Assembly (NCBI GenBank): GCA_014800735.1
Contig: JAAVFP010000018.1
Location: 1-64,000, forward strand
From: Bacteroidales bacterium
GTDB taxonomy: Bacteria > Bacteroidota > Bacteroidia > Bacteroidales > Muribaculaceae
DNA length: 64,000 nucleotides
Reading direction: 5' to 3'
A model generated the notes under the pieces. That model made no database searches. It saw nothing but the letters and a program-made list of their open reading frames with translations, and was not told where the DNA came from. Below, one piece after another: positions 16,436 through 26,533 of the stretch. The position numbers and the translations under genes were made by a program. Position 1 is the stretch's first letter, and every line of letters starts with the position of its first letter.

Positions 16436-17026
16436 ATGTTACAGATAATGATTGAAACCAACGAACGCTACTCTGTTGCCGAATCGGCTCAGATAGCTAT
16501 TGAGGCCGGTGCACAGTGGCTTGTTCTCCGTGCCGATACTATTGACGAATCCGAGCGCCGCGACATCGGCAAACAGGTTGCCGACCTGTGTCGTGAGAGC
16601 GGTGTGATACTAACGGTGGATTCCGATATTGAATTTGCCCGCGAGCTCGGCATTCACGGCGTGCTGTTGCGTCCCGGCTCAAAAGCGCCCGCTGCCGTGC
16701 GCGAGGAACTTGGCCCCGAGGCTATTATCGGCGTTGAAATCTCGAGCGCCGACACGGCCCTGGCTCTTGAAAGGAATGATATTGACTATGTGGCTCTCAG
16801 TGCCGATATGCAGCTTGACAGGGTCGCCGAACTTATCGCCGCCGTGCGCAAAGCCGAAGGCAAGATTGCTTTCGTGTCGCTTGGTGAGCAGCCTACGCTC
16901 GATGGTGAGTATATCGACGGTCTGAAAGCTGCCGGTATCGCGGGTCTGTGCTGCGGCAAAGCTCTTTTTGCCGCGCCCGACCCTGTTGTAGCCATCGAAA
17001 ACCTCATGTCCGAACTAATGGCCTGA
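16436..17026 (+). CDS. thiamine phosphate synthase/TenI-like protein
   Basis: 196 residues from ATG 16436, or 192 from ATG 16448, which fits the promoter better. The order of elements follows the ThiE/TenI TIM barrel: AGAQWLVLRADTID, the LTVDSDIEFARELGIHGVLL segment, IIGVEISSAD, and a C-terminal GLCCGKALFAAPDP. The ThiE residues that bind the substrate pyrophosphate and metal (HLGQ and GxSxH patterns) are not conserved, so it is probably TenI-like or a divergent paralogue. It heads a plus-strand run with the flippase-like, NfeD and KdsB genes, 3 bases before the next. Confidence 0.6.
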   Translation: MLQIMIETNERYSVAESAQIAIEAGAQWLVLRADTIDESERRDIGKQVADLCRESGVILTVDSDIEFARELGIHGVLLRPGSKAPAAVREELGPEAIIGVEISSADTALALERNDIDYVALSADMQLDRVAELIAAVRKAEGKIAFVSLGEQPTLDGEYIDGLKAAGIAGLCCGKALFAAPDPVVAIENLMSELMA

Positions 17027-17029
17027 CGG

Positions 17030-18067
17030 ATGAGCAGCGAATTGTCGAAAACGCTCTGGCGCACTACAATTCCGCTCGCACTGGGTATCGGTGTGGGTGT
17101 GTGGCTGTTCAAGCGCGACATCGACGTGACAACGCTCCGCGCAATTTCGCTTGACACGCACACGGTCATCGGCCTCTGCCTGGCCCTGCTGTTCGTGGTG
17201 GGGCGCGACTTCGGTCTGTCCTGGCGCTTCCACACTATTGCCGACGGCAAACTGACATGGAAGCGAGCAATCCGCACCGACATAATGTGTGCCTTCACCT
17301 CGGCCATCACACCCTCGGTTGTCGGCGGCAGTGCTCTTGCCATATTCTACCTCAACCGCGAGGGCATCAAGATAGGCCGGGCTACCACGCTCACGCTCAC
17401 CACACTGTTTCTGGACGAGCTTTTTTTCGTGATTTTCTGCCCCGTGATAGTTGCCATAGTGCCGTTCGACTCACTCTTCGGCAGTCCGGCCATGCAGTCG
17501 GGCGATATGTTTCTGAGCGGTGTCCAGATAGTGTTCTGGCTCGTATATGCCGGTATAGTGGTCTGGACAACAATCCTCTACTTTGCCATCATCGCCAAAC
17601 CCGAGGCCTCGGAGCGGCTCATAAAAAAGATTGCGAGCTGGCGGATGATGCGCAGATTTTCGGGTAAGCTCGAAGGCATAGCCGACAATATGGTGGCAAC
17701 TTCGCACTGGGTGAAAGGCCGTGGCCGCAGCTGGTGGCTGAAAGTGTTCGGCGCCACGGTGCTGTCGTGGTTTTCGCGCTATTTTGTTGTCAATGCCCTG
17801 TTCTGGGCCTTTGTACCGGGCTCGTCGGCTGTGCTTGTTTTCGCCCGCCAGTTTGTGGTGTGGGTCGTGCTCATGGTAAGCCCCACTCCCGGCGGCAGCG
17901 GCATCAGCGAGTGGCTGTTTTCCAGCTACTATGGCGACCTTATCGGCGACCTCGGCCTGGCAGCCGTCCTTGCGCTGGTGTGGCGCCTGTTCAGCTACTA
18001 CATCTATATAATTGCGGGTTGCCTGCTTCTGCCCGGTTACTTCAATAAGAAAGAAAAGACCAACTGA
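17030..18067 (+). CDS. flippase-like integral membrane protein (UPF0104)
   Basis: A 345-residue polytopic protein with about eight hydrophobic segments (near 12-26, 45-60, 78-100, 112-140, 168-190, 240-265, 275-292, 310-335). The signature VSPTPGGSGISE near residue 282 and TPSVVGGSAL near 88 are typical of the UPF0104 (YbhN) group related to the membrane half of lysylphosphatidylglycerol synthases. No soluble synthase domain is attached. The family likely handles lipids; substrate unknown. Confidence 0.8.
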   Translation: MSSELSKTLWRTTIPLALGIGVGVWLFKRDIDVTTLRAISLDTHTVIGLCLALLFVVGRDFGLSWRFHTIADGKLTWKRAIRTDIMCAFTSAITPSVVGGSALAIFYLNREGIKIGRATTLTLTTLFLDELFFVIFCPVIVAIVPFDSLFGSPAMQSGDMFLSGVQIVFWLVYAGIVVWTTILYFAIIAKPEASERLIKKIASWRMMRRFSGKLEGIADNMVATSHWVKGRGRSWWLKVFGATVLSWFSRYFVVNALFWAFVPGSSAVLVFARQFVVWVVLMVSPTPGGSGISEWLFSSYYGDLIGDLGLAAVLALVWRLFSYYIYIIAGCLLLPGYFNKKEKTN

Positions 18068-18075
18068 CTGCGAAT

Positions 18076-19398
18076 ATGAAACGTTTTATCACGCTATTCC
18101 TCTCTATGCTCGTTGTTGCTCAGCTCTTTGCAGCCGAGCGTGTGTTTGTGATTCCTGTTGAAACCGAAATCAACATGAGTGCGTTTCATCATTTCCGCCA
18201 GGCTTGCACTGATGCCCGCGAAAGGAATGCGCAACTGGTGGTACTACACCTGAACACTTACGGAGGTGCCCTGGATGCCGCCGACTCCATCCGCTCCACT
18301 CTGCTGCGCCTGCCGTTGCCAACGGTAGCGTTCGTGGACACCAATGCCGCCTCGGCCGGTGCCCTTATAGCGTTGGCTTGCGATAGCGTTTATATGGCTC
18401 CGGGTGCTTCTATGGGTTCCGCTACGGTGGTCAACGGCTCCGGCGAGCCTATGCCTGAAAAGTATCAGAGCTACATGAGCACCATAATGCGTGCTACGGC
18501 CGAGCACCACGGTAAGGTGGCCGAGGGCGACTCGCTTCGCTGGCGCCGCGATCCCGCCATTGCCGCCTCGATGGTGAATCCTGAGATTTCCGTTTCGCTC
18601 ACCGGAAATCAGGCCGTGGAGTGCGGGTATGCCGACGGTGTCGCATCCAACCTGAGCGAGGTGCTCAGCGACCTGAATATCCACGAGCCCGAAATCGAAT
18701 ACTACCAGAGTACCCTGGCCGACGATATTCTCGGCTTCCTTTCGGATACTGCTGTGCGAGCCGTGCTGGTGATGCTGATTTTGGGCGGTATCTACATGGA
18801 AATGCACACCCCCGGCCTTGGTTTCGCGGCCGTAGTAGCCACTGTGGCCGCTACGCTCTATTTCCTGCCCATGCTCATCGGCGGCACTATGCCCGGCTGG
18901 GTTATCATCACCTTTATTATGGGTGTGATACTGATAACGATGGAGGTTTTTGTGATTCCTGGCTTCGGAGTATGCGGAGTTGCAGGTGTACTGGCCATTA
19001 TCGCCTCGCTTGTCGGTGCGATGGTCAACAATGACGCTATCACCGGGGTGGATTTCCGTGCCGTGGTCAATTCCTTCGGCGTGGTGTTCATCGGCATGTT
19101 TCTGGCGGTTATCGCGGTGTGGTACCTCACCTCATCGCATGGCCCGAAATGGGTGCGCCGCCACTCCGAGCTGATGACCGAACTGAAAAACTCCGATGGC
19201 TTTGTTGGAGTTGACATGGGACCGGCCAAGCTGGTTGGCTGCGAGGCCAAAAGCGTGACAGTGCTCCGCCCTGCAGGCAAGATTGAGATTGACGGCACGG
19301 TGTATGATGCCGTTTCAGTGGGCCCCTTTATTTCTGCCGGACGTACAGTGAAAGTTCTTAAATACGAAAATGCCCAGTTATACGTGACTGAAGAATAA
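18076..19398 (+). CDS. NfeD-family ClpP-like membrane serine protease
   Basis: 440 residues: a signal peptide (1-19), a ClpP-like protease domain at about 22-195 with LHLNTYGGALDAADSI and AASAGALIALA (Ser in the latter is the expected nucleophile) and a Lys in MPEKYQSYM as the probable general base. Then four membrane spans (about 230-340) and a C-terminal OB-fold NfeD domain (about 370-440: KLVGCEAKSVTVLRPAGKIE). This is the long NfeD form, which commonly pairs with a stomatin-type SPFH protein; no such partner is adjacent here. It stands 8 bases after the flippase-like gene. Confidence 0.88.
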   Translation: MKRFITLFLSMLVVAQLFAAERVFVIPVETEINMSAFHHFRQACTDARERNAQLVVLHLNTYGGALDAADSIRSTLLRLPLPTVAFVDTNAASAGALIALACDSVYMAPGASMGSATVVNGSGEPMPEKYQSYMSTIMRATAEHHGKVAEGDSLRWRRDPAIAASMVNPEISVSLTGNQAVECGYADGVASNLSEVLSDLNIHEPEIEYYQSTLADDILGFLSDTAVRAVLVMLILGGIYMEMHTPGLGFAAVVATVAATLYFLPMLIGGTMPGWVIITFIMGVILITMEVFVIPGFGVCGVAGVLAIIASLVGAMVNNDAITGVDFRAVVNSFGVVFIGMFLAVIAVWYLTSSHGPKWVRRHSELMTELKNSDGFVGVDMGPAKLVGCEAKSVTVLRPAGKIEIDGTVYDAVSVGPFISAGRTVKVLKYENAQLYVTEE

Positions 19399-19399
19399 T

Positions 19400-20158
19400 A
19401 TGCTGAAATTTATAGGTATTATCCCCGCCCGCTACGCCTCGACGCGTTTTCCGGGCAAACCTCTGGCCATGCTTGGCGACCGCTCCATGATTGAGCGTGT
19501 GTATCGCCGCGTGGCCGCAGTACTTCCAGAAGTTGCCGTCGCTACGGACGACGAACGCATAGTGCGCGCCGTCGAGGCTTTCGGCGGAAAAGTTGTAATG
19601 ACGTCCGACGCTCACCGCAGCGGCACCGACCGTTGCCGTGAGGCATACCATCTGCTTGGCAGCGATGCCGATGTGGTAATCAACATCCAGGGTGATGAAC
19701 CCTTTATCGCACCCTCGCAAATCCAGGCGCTGATGGACTGCTTCGAGGATAAGGAGGTGCAGATAGCCTCGCTTGCACGGCCCTTCGATTCTGCCCGCGG
19801 CTATGATGCCCTTGCGGATCCCAACACGCCCAAGGTGGTGATGGACAACAGACTCAATGCGCTCTATTTTTCGCGCTCGGTCATCCCCTATGTGCGCGGC
19901 AAGGAGAAGGCCGAATGGCCCGCTTCCGTGCAGTTCTACACCCACGTGGGGCTCTACGGCTATCGTGCAGATGTGCTCGACCGTCTGAGCCAACTGCCGC
20001 AGACACCGCTTGAACTTGCCGAGAGCCTCGAACAGCTTCGCTGGCTCCAATCGGGCTACGGCATCCGCATGGCTCTGACCACAGAACCTACCATAGGCAT
20101 CGACACTCCGGCCGATCTTGCCGCAGCACTCGAATATCTCAAGACAATAGAAGAATAA
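19400..20158 (+). CDS. kdsB: 3-deoxy-manno-octulosonate cytidylyltransferase
   Basis: 252 residues, the standard KdsB length. It transfers CMP from CTP to Kdo, the activation step for adding Kdo to lipid A. Motifs: IIPARYASTRFPGKPL at 6-21, VAVATDDERI near 50, SDAHRSGTDRCREAY near 74, INIQGDEPF near 95, and a Q-F-Y-x-H-V-G motif near 177-183. It starts 1 base after the NfeD stop and shares one base with the next gene. Confidence 0.95.
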   Translation: MLKFIGIIPARYASTRFPGKPLAMLGDRSMIERVYRRVAAVLPEVAVATDDERIVRAVEAFGGKVVMTSDAHRSGTDRCREAYHLLGSDADVVINIQGDEPFIAPSQIQALMDCFEDKEVQIASLARPFDSARGYDALADPNTPKVVMDNRLNALYFSRSVIPYVRGKEKAEWPASVQFYTHVGLYGYRADVLDRLSQLPQTPLELAESLEQLRWLQSGYGIRMALTTEPTIGIDTPADLAAALEYLKTIEE

Positions 20159-21435
20159 TGGCAGCAGACCGCACCGTAGCCCCCGAAATCCGGCCTTTCG
20201 CGCCGATGTCCATCCCGGATGAAAGAGTAGAAGTGTTGCCCAACGGACTGACGCTGCACACCTACAGCGGCGGCGACCAGCCGGTGTGCCGCCTGGTGAT
20301 GCTCGTGCCCTACTCCGCCGCCTCACTCCCTTCGCAGGCTCTGCCCACCCTCCTGCCAATGATGATTCTTGCGGGCAACCGCAACATGACGGCAGAGGAA
20401 ATTGACGACCGGCTGGACTTCTGCGGCGTGCGTCCGTCCGGTAAATCTTCGCCACGCTATCTCCAGTTCACGGCTAATATGCTCACCGGGCATGCCGCCG
20501 AGATTTTCATGCTGCTTGCCGAAACCTATTCGCAGCCGGCCTTCGACGCCAGCCGCCTGGAGGCATGCAAAACCCGTGTGGCTGCCGGCATCCTCACATC
20601 GCGCTCTCAGCCCATCACTCTGGCTACTGAGAAACTCAACCAGCTCTACTACGGCCCGGACAACTGGAAGGCCGCCGTGCTTATGCCCGAGCAAGTCGCT
20701 GCAGTGACTGCTGCCGACCTCCGCAAATTCCACAGCGAGGTGTTCAAGTCCAGCGGCATACACCTGTATCTCTCAGGCCTGATTGATGAAGAAACAATAG
20801 GCTACACCCGCGAAGCCTTCGGCGCTATCACTGCCGACGGGCCGGCTCAGGAACCCTCGCTTGCGCCCGCACACCCCGTGGCGACACCCTGCGCGGCACA
20901 AGTAGCGAAGCCCGATAGTTTCCAAAGCGCTGTCACCATTGGTATCCCCTCCATTGGCCGCAACCACCCCGATTACATATCCCTGCGCTACACCGTGATG
21001 GCTCTTGGCGGTTACTTCGGCAGCCGTCTGATGAGTAATATCCGCGAGGACAAAGGCCTGACGTACCATATTTCAGCCGTACTGATGGGCGAACACAACG
21101 AAAGCATGGCTCTCGTTTCGGCTCTTTGCGATAAATCGTCCACAGAGCAGGTGGTGGCTGAAATTTCGGAAGAACTGCGGCGCCTGGCGGCCAATCCTCC
21201 CGAGGGCGAGGAACTGAGCCGCCTGAAGCTGCACGCCATGACCGACCTTGCTGAAATGCTCGACAATCCCGCCAATGTGATGAGCTACTACATCACTCAA
21301 CTGCTGGTAGGCACTCCGGTCGATTATTTCGCAGCCCAGCAACAAGCGCTCAGGGCCTTAACCCCCGAAATAATATCCGATATGGCCGCGCGTTATCTTA
21401 CACCCGAAAAGATGATAACGGTCACCACCGTATGA
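20158..21435 (+). CDS. M16-fold peptidase-like protein without the zinc motif
   Basis: A 425-residue two-domain M16B-type protein (RLVMLVPYSAASLPSQAL..., later NIREDKGLTYHISAVL, the usual second-domain motif). The catalytic HxxEH expected near residue 60 is absent; the region reads MMILAGNRNMTAEEID. It is therefore the non-catalytic kind of M16 subunit, which in other systems pairs with an active one; none is adjacent. Its ATG overlaps the KdsB stop (TAATG). Confidence 0.75.
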   Translation: MAADRTVAPEIRPFAPMSIPDERVEVLPNGLTLHTYSGGDQPVCRLVMLVPYSAASLPSQALPTLLPMMILAGNRNMTAEEIDDRLDFCGVRPSGKSSPRYLQFTANMLTGHAAEIFMLLAETYSQPAFDASRLEACKTRVAAGILTSRSQPITLATEKLNQLYYGPDNWKAAVLMPEQVAAVTAADLRKFHSEVFKSSGIHLYLSGLIDEETIGYTREAFGAITADGPAQEPSLAPAHPVATPCAAQVAKPDSFQSAVTIGIPSIGRNHPDYISLRYTVMALGGYFGSRLMSNIREDKGLTYHISAVLMGEHNESMALVSALCDKSSTEQVVAEISEELRRLAANPPEGEELSRLKLHAMTDLAEMLDNPANVMSYYITQLLVGTPVDYFAAQQQALRALTPEIISDMAARYLTPEKMITVTTV

Positions 21436-21499
21436 CACTTTTTTGAGCGTAGGTAACACTTATTCACAATTTCACTGCGGAAATATCGCAAATTTTTAG

Positions 21500-21507
21500 T
21501 TACTTTG
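21500..21507 (+). promoter_or_regulatory. likely -7 element of pfp
   Basis: TTACTTTG, one mismatch from TAnnTTTG, about 42 bases before the ATG of the phosphofructokinase gene. No convincing -33 element was found. Confidence 0.4.
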
Positions 21508-21548
21508 CACTTTATAAACCGAACAACAAAACATTTCACCATAAAACA

Positions 21549-23195
21549 ATGAAAAAAAGCGCTTTACAGAAAGCACGTGCTGCTTATCAGCCCAAGCTCC
21601 CTATCGCCCTCACCGGTGCTGTGAAGGTGGTTGAAGGTCGTCCCACCGAATCGGTTGCCGACCAGGACGCTATCCGCAAACTCTTCCCCAACACCTATGG
21701 TCTGCCCGAAATCCGTTTTGAAAAGAACACCAACCCCACTCCCGGCAAGCCCGTCAACGTAGGCGTAATCCTTTCCGGCGGCCAGGCTCCCGGCGGCCAC
21801 AACGTTATCTCCGGTCTTTTCGACGGCATCAAGAAAATCCACCGCGACAGCCGCCTGTTCGGTTTCCTCATGGGCCCCGGCGGTCTTGTTGACCATAAAT
21901 ACATTGAGCTCACCGCTCCTATCATCGACGAGTACCGCAACACCGGCGGTTTCGACATTATTGGTTCCGGCCGTACCAAGCTCGAAAAAGTTGAGCAGTT
22001 CGACAAGGGTCTCGAAATCCTGAAGGAACTCGGCATCACCGCAGTTGTTATTATCGGTGGCGACGACTCCAACACCAACGCCGCTATCCTTGCCGAGTAC
22101 TACAAGGAAAAGAACACCGGCATTCAGGTTATCGGCTGCCCCAAGACCATCGACGGCGACCTGAAGAACAATGTTATCGAAACCTCCTTCGGTTTCGACA
22201 CCGCCACCAAGGTTTACTCCGAGGTTATCGGTAACATCCAGCGCGACTGCAACTCGGCCAAGAAGTACTGGCACTTCGTGAAGCTGATGGGCCGCTCCGC
22301 CAGCCACATCGCTCTTGAGTGCGCACTCCAGTGCCAGCCCAACATCTGCCTTATCTCCGAGGAAATCGAAGCTAAGGACATGAGCCTTGCCCAGATTGTG
22401 AAATACATCGCCGACATCGTTACCGCCCGCGCCAAGGAAGGCAACAACTTCGGCACCATCCTCATCCCCGAAGGTCTCATTGAATTCATTCCCGAATTCA
22501 AGCGCCTCATCCGCGAGCTCAACGAGCTCCTCGGTGCCAACGCCGAAAAGGTTGCCGGCATGAACCACAAGGAACTCACCGAGTTCATCCTTGCCAACCT
22601 CTCGCCCGAGAACGTGGCCGCGCTCGAAACCCTCCCCGCTTCCGTTGCCCGCCAGCTGATGCTTGACCGTGACCCCCACGGCAACGTGCAGGTATCGCTC
22701 ATTGAAACCGAAAAGCTCCTCAGCGAAATGGTTGGCGAATACCTCAAGAAGAGCGAGGAATTCAAGGCTGCCAAGGGCAAATTCTCCGCACTCCACCACT
22801 TCTTCGGCTACGAAGGCCGCTGCGCCGATCCCTCCAACTTCGACGCTGACTACTGCTACTCGCTGGGCTACAACGCCGCTGCCCTGATCAACGCAGGTGT
22901 AACCGGCTATATGTCGTCCATCCGCAACCTGGTGAAGCCCGCTATCCAGTGGATTCCCGGCGGTATACCCATCACCATGATGATGAACATCGAACGCCGC
23001 AACGCCGAGGACAAGCCCGTAATCCAGAAGGCACTCGTTCGTCTGGACGGTGCACCCTTCAAGAAGTTTGCTTCGCAGCGCGAGGAATGGGCTCAGAACA
23101 CCTGCTACATCTACCCCGGCCCCATCCAGTACTTTGGCCCGGCCGAGGTGTGCGACCAGCCCTCGATGACTCTCAAATACGAGTCGCAGCACTAA
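21549..23195 (+). CDS. pfp: PPi-dependent 6-phosphofructokinase
   Basis: A 548-residue enzyme of the long PPi-PFK type that phosphorylates fructose 6-phosphate with pyrophosphate, reversibly. Motifs: [19 protein letters not shown] (73-91), [11 protein letters not shown] near 175 (the Asp pair GGDDS favours PPi over ATP), [11 protein letters not shown] near 205, and [13 protein letters not shown] near 245. Codon use is strongly biased to C-ending codons, suggesting high expression. It has its own promoter and a terminator shared with the RND operon. Confidence 0.95.
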   Translation: MKKSALQKARAAYQPKLPIALTGAVKVVEGRPTESVADQDAIRKLFPNTYGLPEIRFEKNTNPTPGKPVNVGVILSGGQAPGGHNVISGLFDGIKKIHRDSRLFGFLMGPGGLVDHKYIELTAPIIDEYRNTGGFDIIGSGRTKLEKVEQFDKGLEILKELGITAVVIIGGDDSNTNAAILAEYYKEKNTGIQVIGCPKTIDGDLKNNVIETSFGFDTATKVYSEVIGNIQRDCNSAKKYWHFVKLMGRSASHIALECALQCQPNICLISEEIEAKDMSLAQIVKYIADIVTARAKEGNNFGTILIPEGLIEFIPEFKRLIRELNELLGANAEKVAGMNHKELTEFILANLSPENVAALETLPASVARQLMLDRDPHGNVQVSLIETEKLLSEMVGEYLKKSEEFKAAKGKFSALHHFFGYEGRCADPSNFDADYCYSLGYNAAALINAGVTGYMSSIRNLVKPAIQWIPGGIPITMMMNIERRNAEDKPVIQKALVRLDGAPFKKFASQREEWAQNTCYIYPGPIQYFGPAEVCDQPSMTLKYESQH

Positions 23196-23277
23196 TCGCT
23201 CCACGAAAAAACGTCAGGAGCTGTCGATTTAATCGTTCGGTCCCCTGATTTTATAATCCTTCTAACACAGCTTGCAA

Positions 23278-23315
23278 AACACCCGGACTTCCTTGCGGAA
23301 ATCCGGGTGTTTTCT
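23278..23315. terminator. bidirectional terminator between pfp and the RND operon
   Basis: A stem of about 15 base pairs with one mismatch (AACACCCGGACTTCC with GGAAATCCGGGTGTT, loop TTGC) lies between the two convergent genes, with A-rich sequence before it and T-rich sequence after it, so it can end both transcripts. Confidence 0.85.
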
Positions 23316-23330
23316 TCGTGGTTGTAGATT

Positions 23331-26300
23331 TTATATTTCGGTCGGTTTCTGGGTGTCATCGGCCGCTGAGGTTCCGGTGGGATTGGTATCTTCGTCAGCG
23401 AATACCTTGGATAGATATTTCTCCTGGAACTTCTGTAGCATCTCCCACATGGAGGGAACAAAGAGTGTGCCGAGCACTGCGTTGATTGCCATGCCGAACA
23501 CTACTGCCGTGCCGAGCGAAACTCGGCTGGCCGCACCGGCACCGGTGGCGAAGAGCATAGGCATCACACCGAACACGAATGCGAGTGCCGTCATGGCGAT
23601 AGGACGCAAGCGCACATCGCCGGCCGATTCGGCTGCCTGGCGGATAGGCTGCCCTGCCTTGCGGTAGTCCATGGCATACTCCACAATCAGGATGGCGTTC
23701 TTGGCCGCCATGCCCAGCAGCAGGATGATGCCAATCTGGGTGTAGATACTGATGCTCTGGCCCATGAAAAGGCAACCTATCACGGCCCCGAGGATTGCCG
23801 TCGGGGTGGTGATTACGACGGCTACAGGGTCGGTCCACGATTCATACTGCGCGGCAAGCACAAGGATGGTGAGGATGATGGCAAAGATAAGTACGGCCGA
23901 CACTGTGGTGCCCGACTGGGTTTCCTGAAGGGCCTCGCCCGTCCAGGCGTAGGAGAAATTCTTACCGATATCTTCCTTCATTATCTTCTCCATAGCTGCG
24001 ATGGCCTGCGATGAGCTTGTGTGGGGTGCCACACTGGCTGTGACGGACGTCGTGGTGTACATATTGTAGCGGTTCACGGTTGACTGCCCAAGAGTGGGTA
24101 CAATCTCGGCAAAGGAGCCGAAGGGCACCATCTCGCCACTGGCATTGCGCACGCTCAGTGAAAGCACATCCTGGGGACTCTGGCGTGCAGCAGGGTCGCC
24201 ACTCAGTGTCACCTGATAGGTTCGCCCGAACTTCACGAAATCGTTCACATAGTCGCTGCCCATGAAGGATGACAGCGCACCGTAGACGCTTTCAAGCGTC
24301 AGGCCGTACATTTTCACCTTGTCGCGGTTGAGCTGCACGGTGTACTGCGGCACCTCGCCCTGATAGAGCGATGTCACCTTGGAAATTTCAGGATACTTTT
24401 TGGCGGCGTCCTGAATCTGGGCCACGGCGGATGCAATCTGCTCCGGACCCAGGTTGTTGATGTCCAGCAGCTGCATTTCAAGGCCGGAACTCATGCCAAG
24501 GCCAGGGATGGCCGGCGGATTGAGCGAGAACACTATGGCCTCCTGAACCGGCGCTGTGATTTCATCCACCTTGGCGATGACCGACGAAACATCGTTGTCC
24601 TTTCCCTTACGCTCCTTCCATGGTTTGAGCACCACGAACATCGAGCCCAGGTTGCTGCCGGCACCGCCGGCCATGAACGACATGCCACTGATGCTGATAA
24701 CGTCCTTCACCTGAGGCAGGCTACGGATGTCGGCTTCCACACGCCGCATCACACTGTCAGTGCGCGTGAGCGAAGCACCGGTGGGCAGCTGTACGGAGGT
24801 CATAAAGTAGCCCATATCTTCCTGCGGCACGTAGCTGGTAGGCATTTTGGAGAAGCCGAAGAAAGCGGCACCGATAATTGCGGCGAACAGGATAAATGCA
24901 ATAGCGGGCTTGCGTAGCAGTCGGCCGACGGTGGAATTGTAGGCCTTACGCACTACTTCGAAGCCGTTGTTGAACCAACGGAACAGAATGAAACGTACGG
25001 GTTTGGTGCGACGGCGCAGGAACAGCGCGCACATGGCTGGGGTGAACGTAAGCGCGTTGAAGCCCGAGAAGGCTGTCGATACGGCAATGGTGAGGGCGAA
25101 CTGTTTGTAGAGCTCACCGGTAATACCCGAAATGAAAGCCGTGGGGATGAACACGGACAGAAGCACAAGTACTTCGCCGATTACCGGGCCCTGCAGTTCG
25201 TCCATGGCCTGAAGGGCGGCATCCTTGGGCGAGAGCTTGCCCTCGCTCAATATTCGGGCACAATCCTCCACCACAACAATGGCATCGTCGACCACAATGG
25301 CGATTGCCAGCACAAGGCCGAACAGCGTGAGCGTGTTGATGGTGAAGCCGAGCAGCTTCATCACGGCAAAGGTGGCGATGAGCGATACCGGAATCGTAAT
25401 CATCGGGATAATCGTTGCACGCCAGTTCTGCAGGAACAGCATGATGACGAGCATAACGATGAGCGTTGTTTCAAGGAAGGTCACCAGGACATCATCGATC
25501 GATGCGGTCACAAATTCTGTGGTGTCAAGAATCACACGGTAGTGAATTCCGGCGGGGAAGTATTCGCTCAGCTCGCCCATGCGCTTTTCAACCGCCTTGG
25601 CCACGCTCAGTGCGTTGGCTCCGGGCAGCTGATAGATGCCGATAAGGCCGGCGTTCTTGCCGGAGACGTGCGAAATCTGACTATAGGACTGGCTACCGAG
25701 GTCAACAGTAGCAACGTCGCTCAGGCGCAGCAGCGAGCCATCGTCGCCGGTGCGGATAACGATATTGGCGAATTCCTCGGCATTATCCAGGCGTCCGGGT
25801 GATGTAAGGGTGAATTCGAAGGGGGTGTTGCCGCCAGTAGGAGGCGCACCGGCTGAACCGGCCGAAACTTCCATGTTCTGGTTCTGGATGGCTGTCATGA
25901 CATCGGTGGCAGTAATGCCTCGCACCTGCATTTTTTCGGGGTCGAGCCACACACGCATGCTGTACTCGCCTGAGCCAAAAGCACTCACGCCGCCCACACC
26001 GTCCACGCGCGAGAGCTCGTCCACGATGTTGAGCTGCGCGTAGTTGGTGAGGAACAGGCCGTCGTAGCGCTCTGCGTCGTCGCTCTCAAGGGCAATAAAC
26101 AGGATGATGTTGGACGAGCGCGAGGTGACCGACACACCCTGCTGTTTCACAGCCGTAGGCAGTTGAGCTTCGGCCTGGGCAACGCGGTTCTGCACTTTCA
26201 CCTGGGCCATGTCAAGGTCGGTGCCGTTCTCGAATGTAATCTGGAGCGAGTACGAACCGTCCGACGACGAGTTGGAACTCATGTAGAGCATGCCTTCCAC

Positions 26301-26516
26301 ACCGTTCACCTGCTCCTCGATGGGAACACCGATAGTTTCGGCCACAGTCTTGGCATCGGCGCCGGGATAGCTTGCCGACACCATTACGGTGGGAGGTGTA
26401 ATGTCGGGGTACTGCGCAACAGGCAGTGTGCGCACTGTCAGGATACCGGCCAGAATCATGATGATGGCCAGGACAGTGGCAAATATGGGTCGGTTGATAA
26501 AAAATTTGCTTAACAT
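23331..26516 (-). CDS. RND efflux inner-membrane transporter (HAE1, AcrB type)
   Basis: 1061 residues, close to AcrB (1049). It opens with MLSKFFINRPIFATVLAIIM, contains the paired proton-relay aspartates in AIAIVVDDAIVVVED near 402-416, the porter domains, and GIVILL-like and NAILIVEYAMDYRKAG motifs near 940. Twelve membrane spans are expected. It exports hydrophobic drugs using the proton gradient, together with the adaptor and outer-membrane factor encoded just upstream. The C-terminus ends in a hydrophilic Thr/Asp-rich tail. Confidence 0.93.
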   Translation of the reverse strand: MLSKFFINRPIFATVLAIIMILAGILTVRTLPVAQYPDITPPTVMVSASYPGADAKTVAETIGVPIEEQVNGVEGMLYMSSNSSSDGSYSLQITFENGTDLDMAQVKVQNRVAQAEAQLPTAVKQQGVSVTSRSSNIILFIALESDDAERYDGLFLTNYAQLNIVDELSRVDGVGGVSAFGSGEYSMRVWLDPEKMQVRGITATDVMTAIQNQNMEVSAGSAGAPPTGGNTPFEFTLTSPGRLDNAEEFANIVIRTGDDGSLLRLSDVATVDLGSQSYSQISHVSGKNAGLIGIYQLPGANALSVAKAVEKRMGELSEYFPAGIHYRVILDTTEFVTASIDDVLVTFLETTLIVMLVIMLFLQNWRATIIPMITIPVSLIATFAVMKLLGFTINTLTLFGLVLAIAIVVDDAIVVVEDCARILSEGKLSPKDAALQAMDELQGPVIGEVLVLLSVFIPTAFISGITGELYKQFALTIAVSTAFSGFNALTFTPAMCALFLRRRTKPVRFILFRWFNNGFEVVRKAYNSTVGRLLRKPAIAFILFAAIIGAAFFGFSKMPTSYVPQEDMGYFMTSVQLPTGASLTRTDSVMRRVEADIRSLPQVKDVISISGMSFMAGGAGSNLGSMFVVLKPWKERKGKDNDVSSVIAKVDEITAPVQEAIVFSLNPPAIPGLGMSSGLEMQLLDINNLGPEQIASAVAQIQDAAKKYPEISKVTSLYQGEVPQYTVQLNRDKVKMYGLTLESVYGALSSFMGSDYVNDFVKFGRTYQVTLSGDPAARQSPQDVLSLSVRNASGEMVPFGSFAEIVPTLGQSTVNRYNMYTTTSVTASVAPHTSSSQAIAAMEKIMKEDIGKNFSYAWTGEALQETQSGTTVSAVLIFAIILTILVLAAQYESWTDPVAVVITTPTAILGAVIGCLFMGQSISIYTQIGIILLLGMAAKNAILIVEYAMDYRKAGQPIRQAAESAGDVRLRPIAMTALAFVFGVMPMLFATGAGAASRVSLGTAVVFGMAINAVLGTLFVPSMWEMLQKFQEKYLSKVFADEDTNPTGTSAADDTQKPTEI

Positions 26517-26533
26517 AACGCTTCGGGATTACC

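Noticed and set aside
21564-23204. 546-codon open frame antisense to the phosphofructokinase gene
   Set aside because: It mirrors a well-recognised enzyme gene with strongly C-biased third positions, which removes stops from the opposite strand. Its product has no recognisable motif.
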